A stretch of DNA of 64,000 nt from Nitzschia sp. DOCU1. Taxonomy: Eukaryota > Bacillariophyta > Bacillariophyceae > Bacillariales > Bacillariaceae. Position 1 is the first letter of the stretch; each line of letters opens with the position of its first letter. Shown here piece after piece: positions 53,077-63,315 of this stretch. The stretch covers positions 248,001 to 312,000 of the forward strand of contig OX595985.1 in the NCBI GenBank assembly GCA_951394045.1. The letters run 5' to 3'. Both the position numbers and the translations under genes were made by a program. The notes beneath the pieces are model-generated. The model searched no databases. It saw only the letters and a program-made list of their open reading frames with translations, and was not told the origin of the DNA.

Positions 53077-54294
53077 AGAATCGTCTTACAAGTATCAGGT
53101 GTTGTTGCTATTGTTTAAAACTAGTCACTGCTCGCCAGTATAGTATGCAAAGCCCGAGTGCAACCTCTACCAGGTACGGTATCTGACGCTCCTTCTACTA
53201 CGGTAGTGAGTGCAAAGCCAAGGAAAGTCTCTGACGAGCGCTAGCTAGTAGCAATTGATAGAGGCAGCACACCTCACCAATAGCACTCTACTCACGCTAC
53301 TACTAGTTGCGGCAGAAGAGGACGGGGATAGAACTGAAGGTCAAGCGAACTAGGCTTACGATTCTGTTGCTGTTCCATCGTCGTTGGGGGCGTCATATTC
53401 GCGAGGGCGACTTTTTTGATCATGTCAACAAGAAAGTTTACTTCGTTGGCTAGCTGATTCGTCATCAACGGTAGTTACGGCCCGACAACATATCGTACCT
53501 ACTACCGGTAGAGATCGTCGAGTTGACAACGTTTTCGTATACAAGAAATATGCTAGTGAAGTTCCATCTGTTCCCTACGACAGATAGGTTTCTTTGGTTA
53601 ACCTGACATCTGGTGATGCTCAATTAAACCACCGGTATGAATAACAAAGTGCCCGGCTACCTTGATTACACTATTCTTCACGATAACATAGAATAGTTCC
53701 ACGGTTTCTTTTGGCGGCGGCTTTTGTAAGCCTACCGCACGGTAGAATGTCACGGGTGCTGAGCATACTCTCACTCTTTCAAGCTGTGGAACTATCGGCA
53801 GAATCCGTCGGTGATGGTGATGATTGGATTGTCCATGTACGACCGAAAAGGGTTGAGGGCCATCTGTCGACGCATGGAACACTCTTTTGTCCTTCTTCCG
53901 TCTGGGAAAAATTGTTCTCGAAGCAATAGCCCTAACAATTTGTTTAAGTAAGTGAGAAGAAGGCGATTATGTCCCTGAATCCCATCCACTTATCCCCCGC
54001 TTATGCGTAACCTGACGTGGTTTCGGGGCATCGAGAGGCCGTTTGCTGTTTATTCGAACGTCAACTGCATTTTTTAGCATGCGTCAGCCACTAACTTCGC
54101 CAATCTGACACATTTGACATTTTCCCTAACTTACTAAATATATGCCCGAGTAGAAAAGTTCCCCTCAAAATGCGACGCCAAAGGAAAGTATCTTTTGATC
54201 TGTCTTTGTAAGGTATCACTTCAATTGCACAGTTCTTTGCGCAGATATTGCGTTTTAGATGTTATACCTCCGACAACCCTGAAGGCGTGATACC
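53077..54294. other. Intergenic region
   Basis: TACCAGGTA at 53168-53176 and TACCGGTA at 53503-53510. On the minus strand, 53598-53720 reads protein-like (KETVELFYVIVKNSVIKVAGHF ...) and is followed by a possible splice donor, but no gene model can be built. Confidence 0.35.
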
Positions 54295-57200
54295 ATGAGA
54301 CGAATATTTCGAAATGATACCGCGAGTGGCGATAGAACTGCTGGGAACGAAGGTAGTACGAATCGGAAGGATGTGGAAGTCGGGGAAGAGACATCGGATA
54401 GTGAATGTGGGAGCGTAGAAGATCAGGGCAGAAAGGTGTCATCTCACCAAAATCTGGGGATTGGATCATCACTATCCACCACAGGGACAAGTCGCACCTC
54501 CAACGATAGCGATAAAAGCAAAGAACCTCTCGAGACCGAGAAATGCTGGCATATCGGGGGTGCCAAGGCTTTTCTGCCCGCAGATAGCGAGGCCGAGCAT
54601 TCACAAATCTCCATCGCGAACGGGAGCAACGCTTTCGGTAGTAGAAGATTGAACCGAACAAAGTTTCTAGTTCTTCTCTTCCTTTCAGCTGCTGCGGCCG
54701 CGTTTGCTTACGCTATGTATAGCTTCTCCGCGGAACAAGAAGTTACGGCTTACCAATCAGGGGTAGGTACAAATCTATGACAACTTCGTACTAGTACTGC
54801 AATGTTTGAAGAACAGTTCAGCGTCCGATCTCACACAGTCTTTTGTGAAAACATTCTTGTCTTGATAGTTTGAGGAAGCTTCCGATCAAGTGTTTGAGGT
54901 CCTTCGTGTTAATTCTGCTGACTCTTTAGATTTCTTTCAGAGCTGGAGTCTTCACTTGACCTCAAGCGTCCTTGATTCAGAGGCGAGCTGGCCCTTTGTC
55001 ACTGTTCCGCACTTTGAGGTTCAGGGCCAGGATGCTATTCAAAAGACGGGAGCCCGAATGGTATCTATCTGCCCAATTGTTTCCTCTGAGAACAGGTTCG
55101 AGTGGGAACAATACGCCGTAGAGAACCAAGATTGGATCGAGGAGTCAATGAACGCTTCAGAATTGGGGGGGAAACCTGTTGGGATGCGGGCTGGGTTAGT
55201 TTCGAATTACATTTATCGCCCCATGTTCCCACGTCTGAATGCTTCAGATCCGTTATATGAAGACAAATATCTTCCAGTTTGGCAAACGGCACCGATCGCC
55301 ACGACACGAGATATGGTAAACTACGATTTCTTCGACTATCCCAGCGTTCCTACGTTGTACGAAGCGATGATGGCATCTGAGAAGCCGATTCTTTCACAAA
55401 CTCTCATCACAAATGCAGATGTGACTGGTCCTCCAGAAGCTTTGCTGGTAATTCCGATTCTCGGCCCACTAGCAGCAAACGCACCCATCGTTGCCGTTCT
55501 AGCCGCACTCGTGCAATGGGAACACTATCTTATGCACCTGCTTCCCAAGGGCACGCCGCCTCTTGTAGCAGTCATTCGAAACCCTTGTACAGAATCAGTC
55601 AGCTATGAAATCGATGGCGCATCGGCAACGTTTCTGGGCCTGGGGGATCATCAGCATCCAGCCTTTGAGTCTGACATGATGGTCACAGACCTAGCTGTCT
55701 TCACTAACGTGGGCGGATGCGAGAACAGCGTCTACATCTATCCTACGCAGGAATTTTATGATTCTTACATGACAAATCAGCCGATTGTGTACGCATGCAT
55801 GGCTGTTGCACTTTTCTTGTTGACTGCTTTTGTCTTTCTATTTTACGATATGATGATGCAAAGGCAACACAAAAAGATTGTTAAGGCGGCCACCCTCTCG
55901 AACGCGGTCGTCAACTCTCTTTTCCCCGCCAATGTTCGATCCCGCATTATTGGCGAACAATCAAAAAAGGCGGAGACAGAGACCACGTCTTCGGCGCTCA
56001 TGAAAGCTGAAGATGCTAGAGCTAGATCTTTGAACAACCTCCCGAGGGGTGGCAAGCCGATCGCTGACCTCTTCCCAAACGCAACGGTGCTATTTGCAGG
56101 TAAGTATTGCCCTGACTCTCCTCGCGTTGGTGTATTCGAAGATGTACAATATTCTCACCGGGCTTATTTTTCTTGTCATCCAGATATTGCTGGTTTTACT
56201 GCGTGGTCGTCAAGTCGAGACCCCTCTCAAGTCTTCACTTTATTAGAAGCAATTTACAAGTACGTGCAGGAACCGATTGCCCTTGTCATATCCTCTCCAT
56301 GTCCATACCTCATCTCTGCTCTTGTCTTTCACTCTTGCATCCTTCTCCAGCTCTTTTGACAAGATCGCTACCAGGTGCAAAGTGTTCAAAGTTGAGACCA
56401 TAGGAGACTGCTACGTCGCAACTGCGGGCTTACCGGACCCTCGAGACGATCACGCTGCTGTCATGGCGAGATTCACTGTTCTTTGCATGAGACGATTCCG
56501 TGAAGTTGTTCTGGAGTTGGAAGTTTCGCTTGGCCCAGATACGGCTGGTAAGTTTACGTTTTCTTCCAATGCATGAATTATTTGCTTGGCTCTCATTCTT
56601 GACACGACAGAGCTTGCTTTGAGGGCTGGACTGCACTCGGGGCCAGTGACAGCCGGGGTGCTCAGAGGAGAAAAATCGCGTTTCCAACTGTTCGGCGACA
56701 CTGTGAATACAGCGGCGCGCATGGAATCAACCGGAGAGCGGAATCTAATTCATATCTCTCAGCCTACAGCAGATCTGGTAATCAGCGAGTGCGACGAGCT
56801 CTCGGTAAAGCCCAGAGAACAGTTGATTGAAGTGAAAGGCAAAGGAAAGATGCAGACGTACTGGCTCCTCGCTGATAACGAGCCTGAAATCACGCTGGAC
56901 AAAAGCATTCGCTCCGAAACAAACGACGAAAGCGAGCGCAATGGCTTTAGCTACACAATGTTCGACGGAGACGGCCTTTCGCAGTCTATTAATGCAACGG
57001 CTGCTTCGGCCATGCCGGCTAGCGAGAAACAGCGGCGTCTAATTGATTGGAACGTGGATGTGCTGCAAGGTCTTCTAAAAAAGGTTGTGGCCATGCGAAA
57101 ATCTGACTCCAAGAAACCCACTCGAAAGCTCGCTAAGCTAAAGATCGAACGGGAAGATGGGCAGATGGTGATTGACGAAGTGAAAGAAGTAATCAACATT

Positions 57201-58516
57201 CGAAGCGTCAAGTCGGACTACAAGCAAGACCCCAATACCGTCAAATTGGGATCGGTAGTGACGGCACAGCTGCGAGATTTTGTTACTGTGGTCGCACAGA
57301 ACTATCGACCCAACCATTTTCATTCTTTTGAGCATGCCAGGTAAGTTTACTGCGCAACTCTCGGAGCTCACGTTCATCAACCCACTTTCTTACTAACGTA
57401 TCTTTTTAATCTCAGCCACGTTACGCAGTCAGTCATCAAGCTATTGGGAAGAATTGTAGCTCCCGAAGCAATTGACTACGACAACTTAACCTACAAGAGG
57501 AAAGAGAATGCCGTCCTTCACTACTATACGTACGGCATCACTTCAGATCCTCTGACGCAATTCGCTGCTGCTTTTTCCGCTTTGATCCACGATCTGGACC
57601 ACAAAGGAGTGCCGAATGCCACCCTTGTAAAGGAAGGACATGAAGAGGCAATACGATACAACAACAAGTCGGTTGCGGAGCAAAACAGCGTCGATATGGC
57701 GTGGGACCTATTGATGAAACCCGAGTATGTCGACCTTCGGGCCTGCATTTACAACAGCAAGAAGGAATTCCAGCGATTCCGCCAGCTCCTTGTGAATTGT
57801 GTGATGGCCACAGACATTGTGGATAAAGAGCTCAAGGCGCTACGAAACAAGCGATGGGATACCGCCTTCAACATTGCTGGAAATGCTAGCGGAGATGATT
57901 CGTCTACGGGCGACCTGGGAAGCTCCATCCATTCCAAAGGAGACAATTCGATCCACTCCAAAGATCCGCTCCAAACTTCCGCCGAAGATATGAATCGCAA
58001 GGCGACTATTGTCATTGAGCATTTGATTCAAGCCTCCGATGTTAGCCATACGATGCAACACTGGCATGTCTACCAGAAATGGAACCAACGATTCTTTTTT
58101 GAATGCTATCAAGCCTACCTGGATGGGCGATCCGATACTGACCCGGCTGACGGCTGGTATAAGGGCGAAATCGGATTTTTTGACTTTTACATTATTCCAC
58201 TCGCAAAGAAACTGAAGGAATGTGGCGTGTTTGGCGTCTCTAGCGACGAGTTCCTTGTAAGTACACGATATGGACGCATCGATGGCAATTCTTGCTGATA
58301 GTATGATTATCGACTCACATCAATTACTTTCTTGGACGCAACCCACAGAATTATGCCGAGTCTAACAAGGCCGAATGGACCGAAAAAGGGGAAGAACTTG
58401 TCGAACAGTACATTGCTGCCTACAAGGAACACGTATTTGGGGGCTTTCGCAAGAGCGGCCCCGGCAGTACGCCGGTTATGATGCAAAACCCACGATTCAC
58501 TGGCCCGAACTATTAG
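54295..58516 (+). CDS. Receptor-type nucleotide cyclase-phosphodiesterase fusion 2
   Basis: Seven exons (54295-54762, 54869-56099, 56184-56259, 56351-56547, 56611-57340, 57416-58256, 58349-58516) join in frame to 1,236 aa. A hydrophilic N-terminus leads to membrane helix 1 (about residues 122-144). An outside-facing domain of about 300 residues with several Cys follows, then helix 2 (about 462-485) and the NAVVNSLFPANVRSRII linker. Cyclase: D567 and D611 as metal sites, E607 guanine-type, Q683 in place of the Cys of animal guanylate cyclases. PDE: NHFHSFEHASHV (892-903), HDxxHxxxxN at H959-N968, and the late metal Asp D1109 (ASDVSH), so all four metal ligands are present. The Gln of mammalian PDE purine pockets appears to be Glu (GEIGFFD). 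This is the complete receptor form; it would couple an outside signal to cGMP or cAMP synthesis and breakdown. Confidence 0.9.
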
Positions 58517-59105
58517 CACTTTCTGCGTCATCCAAAAGGGATGCGGGCCTATACTCTCTCCAACTCGACAACTCACGACCACGCACCACGCCGTGTTTCT
58601 CGAATCTACTACTCAAAACGCTCTGTAACTTAACTAGCGCTGTTCTACTGTCTCATCCTCAGAACATCTCTACTACTAGCTTGTCAAAGAGCGGCTTTAA
58701 GCCGAACGTCTCTTGCCGTTTTGTCTCTACTAGAAGTGAGCAATAGACTCGGAGGCTAGAACTCGTTTGTTTGTTCGTGCGGGACGCCCATTCTGACTCC
58801 CATTGCATTCGTTTTGGTCAAACGAATGGCAAATGCATTCGTTTTGGTCAACCAAAGAGGTGAGTGACTCAGTCACGAGCGGGCCGGGATGCGTGAATGA
58901 CGGAAGCACAAACGTCATCACAAGATGCACGGCGATTTTGCGAACCAAGTTGATGACCAAAGCTACGATGACGATAGACTACGACAACGAAGCAACCCTG
59001 ACAGCAGCTGGCCAGTTTTTGTCATCTCTCTCCCAGCGCCCTTGATCATTGCGTCTGCGGTTGTCATTATTTTCCAGATATAACTCTTTCTCCCCGCCTG
59101 ACACA
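58517..59105. other. Intergenic region with 30-bp repeat
   Basis: TGCATTCGTTTTGGTCAA occurs at 58804-58821 and 58834-58851 (period 30). Between them AAACGAATGGCA is partly inverse to the repeat. This is the promoter side of psb28; a regulatory role is possible but untested. Confidence 0.6.
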
Positions 59106-59561
59106 ATGAAGACCGCTACTTTCCTAATTGCTTCGAGTTTGGCATCGATTTCATCGGCGTTTGCTCCTCTTCCCTCGGCAACCCGAACGACCACACCCTT
59201 CTCCACATCCACGGAATTGGATGCGTCGATTCAATTTATCCGCGGGCTCGAAGAAAAGGTGGTTCCGGATGTCAAATTGACGCGAGCCCGCGATGGAAGC
59301 AGTGGCGTGGCCACCTTCCAATTCGTCAATCCCAATGTGTTTGATATCAGCACTCAAAGTCAAGGCGAAATTACCGGTATGTTTATGATTGACGACGAAG
59401 GCGAAATTTCCACGACCGACGTCAATGCCCGATTCGCCAATGGCAAGCCCCAAGCGATTGAATCGACATATGTCATGAAAAGTCCTGCCGACTGGGATCG
59501 TTTCATGCGATTTATGGAACGATATGGGGAAGCCAATGGACTTGGATTCACCAAGGCGTAA
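59106..59561 (+). CDS. psb28: Photosystem II assembly protein Psb28, nuclear-encoded
   Basis: 151 aa from ATG 59106 to TAA. Residues 1-18 form a signal peptide that ends in SSAFAP, the diatom ASAFAP motif (cleavage expected between A18 and F19), followed by a Ser/Thr-rich transit region, so the product goes to the four-membrane plastid. The mature part is Psb28: [28 protein letters not shown], then [30 protein letters not shown], then [31 protein letters not shown]. Psb28 binds assembly intermediates of photosystem II around CP47 and helps form or repair the complex. In red-lineage algae psb28 is often plastid-encoded, so a nuclear copy with complete targeting is a transferred gene. Single exon, intact. 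Confidence 0.95.
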   Translation: MKTATFLIASSLASISSAFAPLPSATRTTTPFSTSTELDASIQFIRGLEEKVVPDVKLTRARDGSSGVATFQFVNPNVFDISTQSQGEITGMFMIDDEGEISTTDVNARFANGKPQAIESTYVMKSPADWDRFMRFMERYGEANGLGFTKA

Positions 59562-60292
59562 ATGAAAATAAAAATGCGGTGGAAATGCCTTTGTTCTTCA
59601 TGTCTTTTACCAAGAGCGTAATTTAAATGCTATTAATCTATTTTCAAGCTACAAGCAAATTCTTTTGTCGTAGAGTTTTGGGACGATTCCCATTCTTCTA
59701 GACGGAGAGGGCAGAAACCGATCCTCGGGGGACGTTCGGCCAAGAGTGGTTTACAAGAGGTACATCTAGCCGCATGCCTCTTGTCACTAGGAGTTGTGTT
59801 TCTACTTTGGGTTTCAAGAGCCAAATTCTGCTGTTGCAACTGCTATTCGACTTCTGTAGTCGTAAAATCTGCTGCTGGGCAACAAAGCTAGAGCCGAGAA
59901 GCGGCGACATTCTCTTTCTTCGACGTAGCATTCATTTAGTCGATCGCTATTGTGAGTCAGCGAAAAGTGAGGCTTAGTCTAGTTTATGTACTTGGTAAGC
60001 CCCGTTGGCTAGTTAGCTGTACTATGAACTCGGGCAAGTTTGCTAGAGCGGTACTCACCAGCGGTTTGTAGTTAGAGTTGCAACGTTGTACTCGCCGCAT
60101 GCATTCAATCCCTATTGTTAGTCTGCGAAAACGTGAGCCTTTTTCTAGTTTGTTTGTTTGTTTGTTAAGTAAGCCCCAGTAGCATGTCGATAAGTTGGCT
60201 GGCATTACAATGAGCTCGGCAAGTTGTCTGCCGGTTCTGCCAACTTACTAGTATGTAGTTCGAGTTGCAACGTTGTGCTCTCCCCCACGTTT
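59562..60292. repeat. Intergenic region with ~168-bp tandem duplication
   Basis: Unit 1 (about 59939-60106) and unit 2 (about 60107-60283) share CTATTGT-AGTC, GCGAAAA-GTGAG, TCTAGTTTRT, GTAAGCCCC, GAACTCGG or GAGCTCGG, CAAGTT, TAGTT-GAGTTGCAACGTTGT. They are old and sit between convergent genes. Confidence 0.65.
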
Positions 60293-61539
60293 TTATTCGT
60301 CCAATTTTCGCTTCTTGACAACTTGCAAGCTTCCATTGGCATGCATACATTCCGCAATTAGCACAGCATTCAAGGCAGCTCCCCGCAATAATTGATCGCC
60401 ACTGACAAAGAATTCCAAACCATATTCACCGAAAGCCAAGGATTGCCGCAGTCGTCCCACTTGCACATTATAGTTGCCCGTTGCCGTCAACGGCATGGGA
60501 TACAAATTTTGTGAAGGATCATCTACCAATTCCACACCCGGTGCTTCTTCCAATATGGTTCTTGCTTTTTGCAAATCAATTTTCTGAGAAGTTTCCATGA
60601 CAATGACTTCGGAATGAGCTCGCAACGTGGGAATGCGAACCGCCGTACAACTAATCGGCAAATCTGGAGACAATCCACAAATTTTGCGCGTTTCCCACGT
60701 GACCTTCATTTCTTCCTTGGTGTAGCCATTGTCTTGAAACTTGTCAATGTGTGGAATGACATTGAATGGAAGTGGATGCACAAAGACCTTGTTGGAAGGA
60801 GTCTTGCCATCTAATAGTTGAGTTTTGGTACCCTCCAATAATTCATCCATGCCGGGTTGTCCAGCTCCCGATGCGGCTTGATAGGTACTCATGAGCAGTC
60901 GTTTCAAACCGAATTCCGTGGCGAGCGGTGCCACAGCCATGACCGCAATGGCAGTCGTACAATTCGGATTAGCAATGAGTTTGTTGTCCAGCGTAGCATC
61001 GCCATTGATTTCGGGTACCACGAGTGGAATGTCGGGATCATATCGAAAGGCAGACTAGGTTGTGGTAGTAGCATAGTAGTGAAGTGAACGGAAGAGCAGA
61101 ACAACATGAGACCACGGACACAAGCATGCCGATGAAATGAAATCATCCCATGCCAGAGAGAGGAAACCAGACCACATGCAGCAAAAGGAGGCGCCAGAAA
61201 CAGCAGTTTTGTCGGGGTAGATCACCGCCACCATCACATGTTGCTTACCGAATTATCAATGACGACCGGGCCGTCGTTTGCTGTAATCGCCTTGGCATGT
61301 TCCAAGCTAAAGTCGCCACTCACGGCCAAAAAGACCACATGGCACTCTCGTGCCGCTTCGACTGAAAAGAGCTCGACTGTCAGTGTGTCAAAGACGGACG
61401 ATTCCACCTTGGTGCCGGCACTTCTCGCGCTGCCAAACAATCGCAACGTCTCCACGTCCAGTTTGGACTTCTCCAAGACTTTCAAGAGTTCTTGCCCGAC
61501 AGCGCCAGAGGCTCCGACAATTGCTACTTTGTAGCCCAT
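60293..61539 (-). CDS. asd: Aspartate-semialdehyde dehydrogenase
   Basis: Exons (minus) 61539-61249 and 61054-60293 join in phase 0 ([12 protein letters not shown]) to 350 aa; the intron is 194 nt. The NADP-binding start is [15 protein letters not shown] (residues 5-19). The catalytic Cys is C129 in NPNCTTA, and the [11 protein letters not shown] and [10 protein letters not shown] segments carry other active-site residues. It reduces aspartyl phosphate to aspartate semialdehyde, the branch point to lysine, threonine, methionine and isoleucine. The length fits the family. The model begins directly at the Rossmann fold with no plastid presequence, although this pathway is usually plastidic in algae. 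An upstream exon is possible, but none is evident in the 250 bp before the ATG. Confidence 0.92.
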
Positions 61540-61788
61540 GGCGTTAGTTAGCTAGTTCGTTCGTTAGCTGGCACTAGGTAGACAGGTAGCTAGCTAGCTT
61601 TATCAGTCAAGCGGCAGTAATCGTAGATGTGTTGAGAGTTTCAACACATGCGCATCATTGTGAGACAAGAGTCAAGAGTGAGTCAAGAGTCTCTGGTGGC
61701 AGATCTTCGTGCCGTTTGTCCGTCCACCGATTTTCGACGTCAGTCTGAATTCTGAAGTCGATGACGTCATCCGAGGCCACTCGCTATA

Positions 61789-62115
61789 CCTGGAGTCTGC
61801 GGACATTTTTGGATGCGCGCTCCCCGCGCGCATGTCTTCGCCCCCACAAAAAGGGGGATAGTCACAGAAATTGTCTTATGATCATAAGACAAAATCGTAA
61901 GACATGTCTTATGATCATAAGACAAAATCGTAAGACATGTCTTATGATCATAAGACAAAATCGTAAGACATGTCTTATGATCATAAGACAATTTTTGTCG
62001 AATATCATGTCGCATTCGCTCCAACTGAAAAGGCGAACACTAAAATTGCCGTTGTGTGTGAATATCATACATAAATATCCATGGCTGTAATGAATCGTTG
62101 AGCGCCAGCAGTCAC
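61789..62115. mobile_element. Half copy of the MITE-like element, inverted
   Basis: It starts with the terminal repeat CCTGGAGTCTGCGGACAT, flanked by TA (61787-61788), and is the reverse complement of 22413-22738. It includes the GC hairpin and one palindrome array. Similarity stops at about 62115; no second terminal repeat is seen, so the copy is truncated. It lies 250 bp upstream of the asd start codon. Confidence 0.8.
61873..61989. repeat. Palindrome array 3 (4 x 18 bp, period 33)
   Basis: Four exact GTCTTATGATCATAAGAC palindromes start at 61873, 61906, 61939 and 61972. Spacers read AAAATCGTAAGACAT, the inverse of those in arrays 1 and 2. Confidence 0.97.
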
Positions 62116-62245
62116 ATGCAAGGTGGGTGGGTGACTCCCCCTCTCAATTTGGCGTGCCGGAAAAAGAATCATTCATCGGCCGCTCACAAAACACGCACAC
62201 ATCATTGCTTCTTTGGCAACTCTCAGCATAATATTATCATCGATC

Positions 62246-63274
62246 ATGGCACCAAACAGTGGAAGAGCAGCCGTCAATGGACGAGGAACAAGTGCTTCCT
62301 TGAGAGGAAATGACGAAGGCAGCACAACCAGTCACGGTGTGGTTGCTAGTTTCAGTGGTCATGGTCGAGGCCGAGGAACGGCACAACAAAATCCAAGTGC
62401 TGCCTCTGGGGGGTCCCATGGCGGACGAACCGCTGGTGAAAGAGGAATTGGTGGAGGTCGAATGGGTGGAGGTCGAATTGGTGGTGGAGGACGAATTGGT
62501 GGTGGAGGACGAATTGGTTGTGGGGGGCAAATTGGTGGAGGAAGCATCGGTGGAGGACGAATTGGTGTCATCATGCCTACATCATCCAGGACTACAAATG
62601 CTGCCGAAGCCATGGCGGCCGCAAGGGAAGCTCGTGCTCGTTTTCAGGCTCTTGCTGATGCTCGAGCTAGTGGTTCTACTACTCGACAAGACAGCGCAAT
62701 GACGACTCTCAGCACCGCAGCCTCCCCACCATCGCCCTGGCAATATAGCCGTGCCAAAGCTCACCTGAAGGCACGGCTTGAAAACCCAGACGATCCGATC
62801 TTCGTCGAGCAATGGAAGCCCGAAAAAGTTTACCAGTCGTCGCCACTCTACCAGCGATATGACAAGAAAAACTTTAAAAACAACTACCGCACACTCCGCT
62901 GCGAGGTTGTGAAGCTTCGAAACTGCGTAAACTTCGACCAAGAGGCGTTCGAGAAGGAGAAAGTCGCGTTCCCACGGGGAGCATCAACCAAGCGTGGGTA
63001 TCCCTTCTGGGATACCTCTGATGCCAAGAAAATTTTGGAAGCTGAGCTTGAAGATGAAGACATTGGTGAAGCCGTCAAGAAGATGAAGCCAGCCGAAGTA
63101 TATCTTCGGCATGAGGAGTATAGGGAGTTTCCTCCCGACGTTTTTCGTAATCAGCTCAATCACACAAAGAGCCGCATGAAGCAAGGGGTCTACTGGCAGG
63201 AGAAACGAAACAGGACCGCCCGAAAAGCCCATGAGAGAGAACGAATTGAGTTGGCAGAAGAGGAACAAGAATAG
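62246..63274 (+). CDS. Gly-rich protein with two W-x-x-S-x-AK repeats
   Basis: 342 aa from ATG 62246 (GATCATGGCACC); the frame is open upstream but only from a non-ATG. Residues about 1-115 are Arg/Gly-rich with many RIGGG repeats, an RNA- or nucleic-acid-binding type of sequence. Then come two related modules of about 60 residues. The first is PWQYSRAKAHLKARLEN ... WKPEKVYQSSPLYQRYDKKNFKNNYRTLR. The second is PFWDTSDAKKILEAELED ... MKPAEVYLRHEEYREFPPDVFRNQL. Common pattern: P-W/F-W-x-x-S-x-A-K-x-x-L, K-P-x-x-V-Y, Y/F, F-x-x-N/Q. Modules of this type recur in many diatom proteins; no function is known to me. A charged C-terminus ends EEEQE. Confidence 0.7.
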   Translation: MAPNSGRAAVNGRGTSASLRGNDEGSTTSHGVVASFSGHGRGRGTAQQNPSAASGGSHGGRTAGERGIGGGRMGGGRIGGGGRIGGGGRIGCGGQIGGGSIGGGRIGVIMPTSSRTTNAAEAMAAAREARARFQALADARASGSTTRQDSAMTTLSTAASPPSPWQYSRAKAHLKARLENPDDPIFVEQWKPEKVYQSSPLYQRYDKKNFKNNYRTLRCEVVKLRNCVNFDQEAFEKEKVAFPRGASTKRGYPFWDTSDAKKILEAELEDEDIGEAVKKMKPAEVYLRHEEYREFPPDVFRNQLNHTKSRMKQGVYWQEKRNRTARKAHERERIELAEEEQE

Positions 63275-63315
63275 AATTACAGTAGCAGTAATACAAGAAT
63301 ACTAGAATAGTGTTA

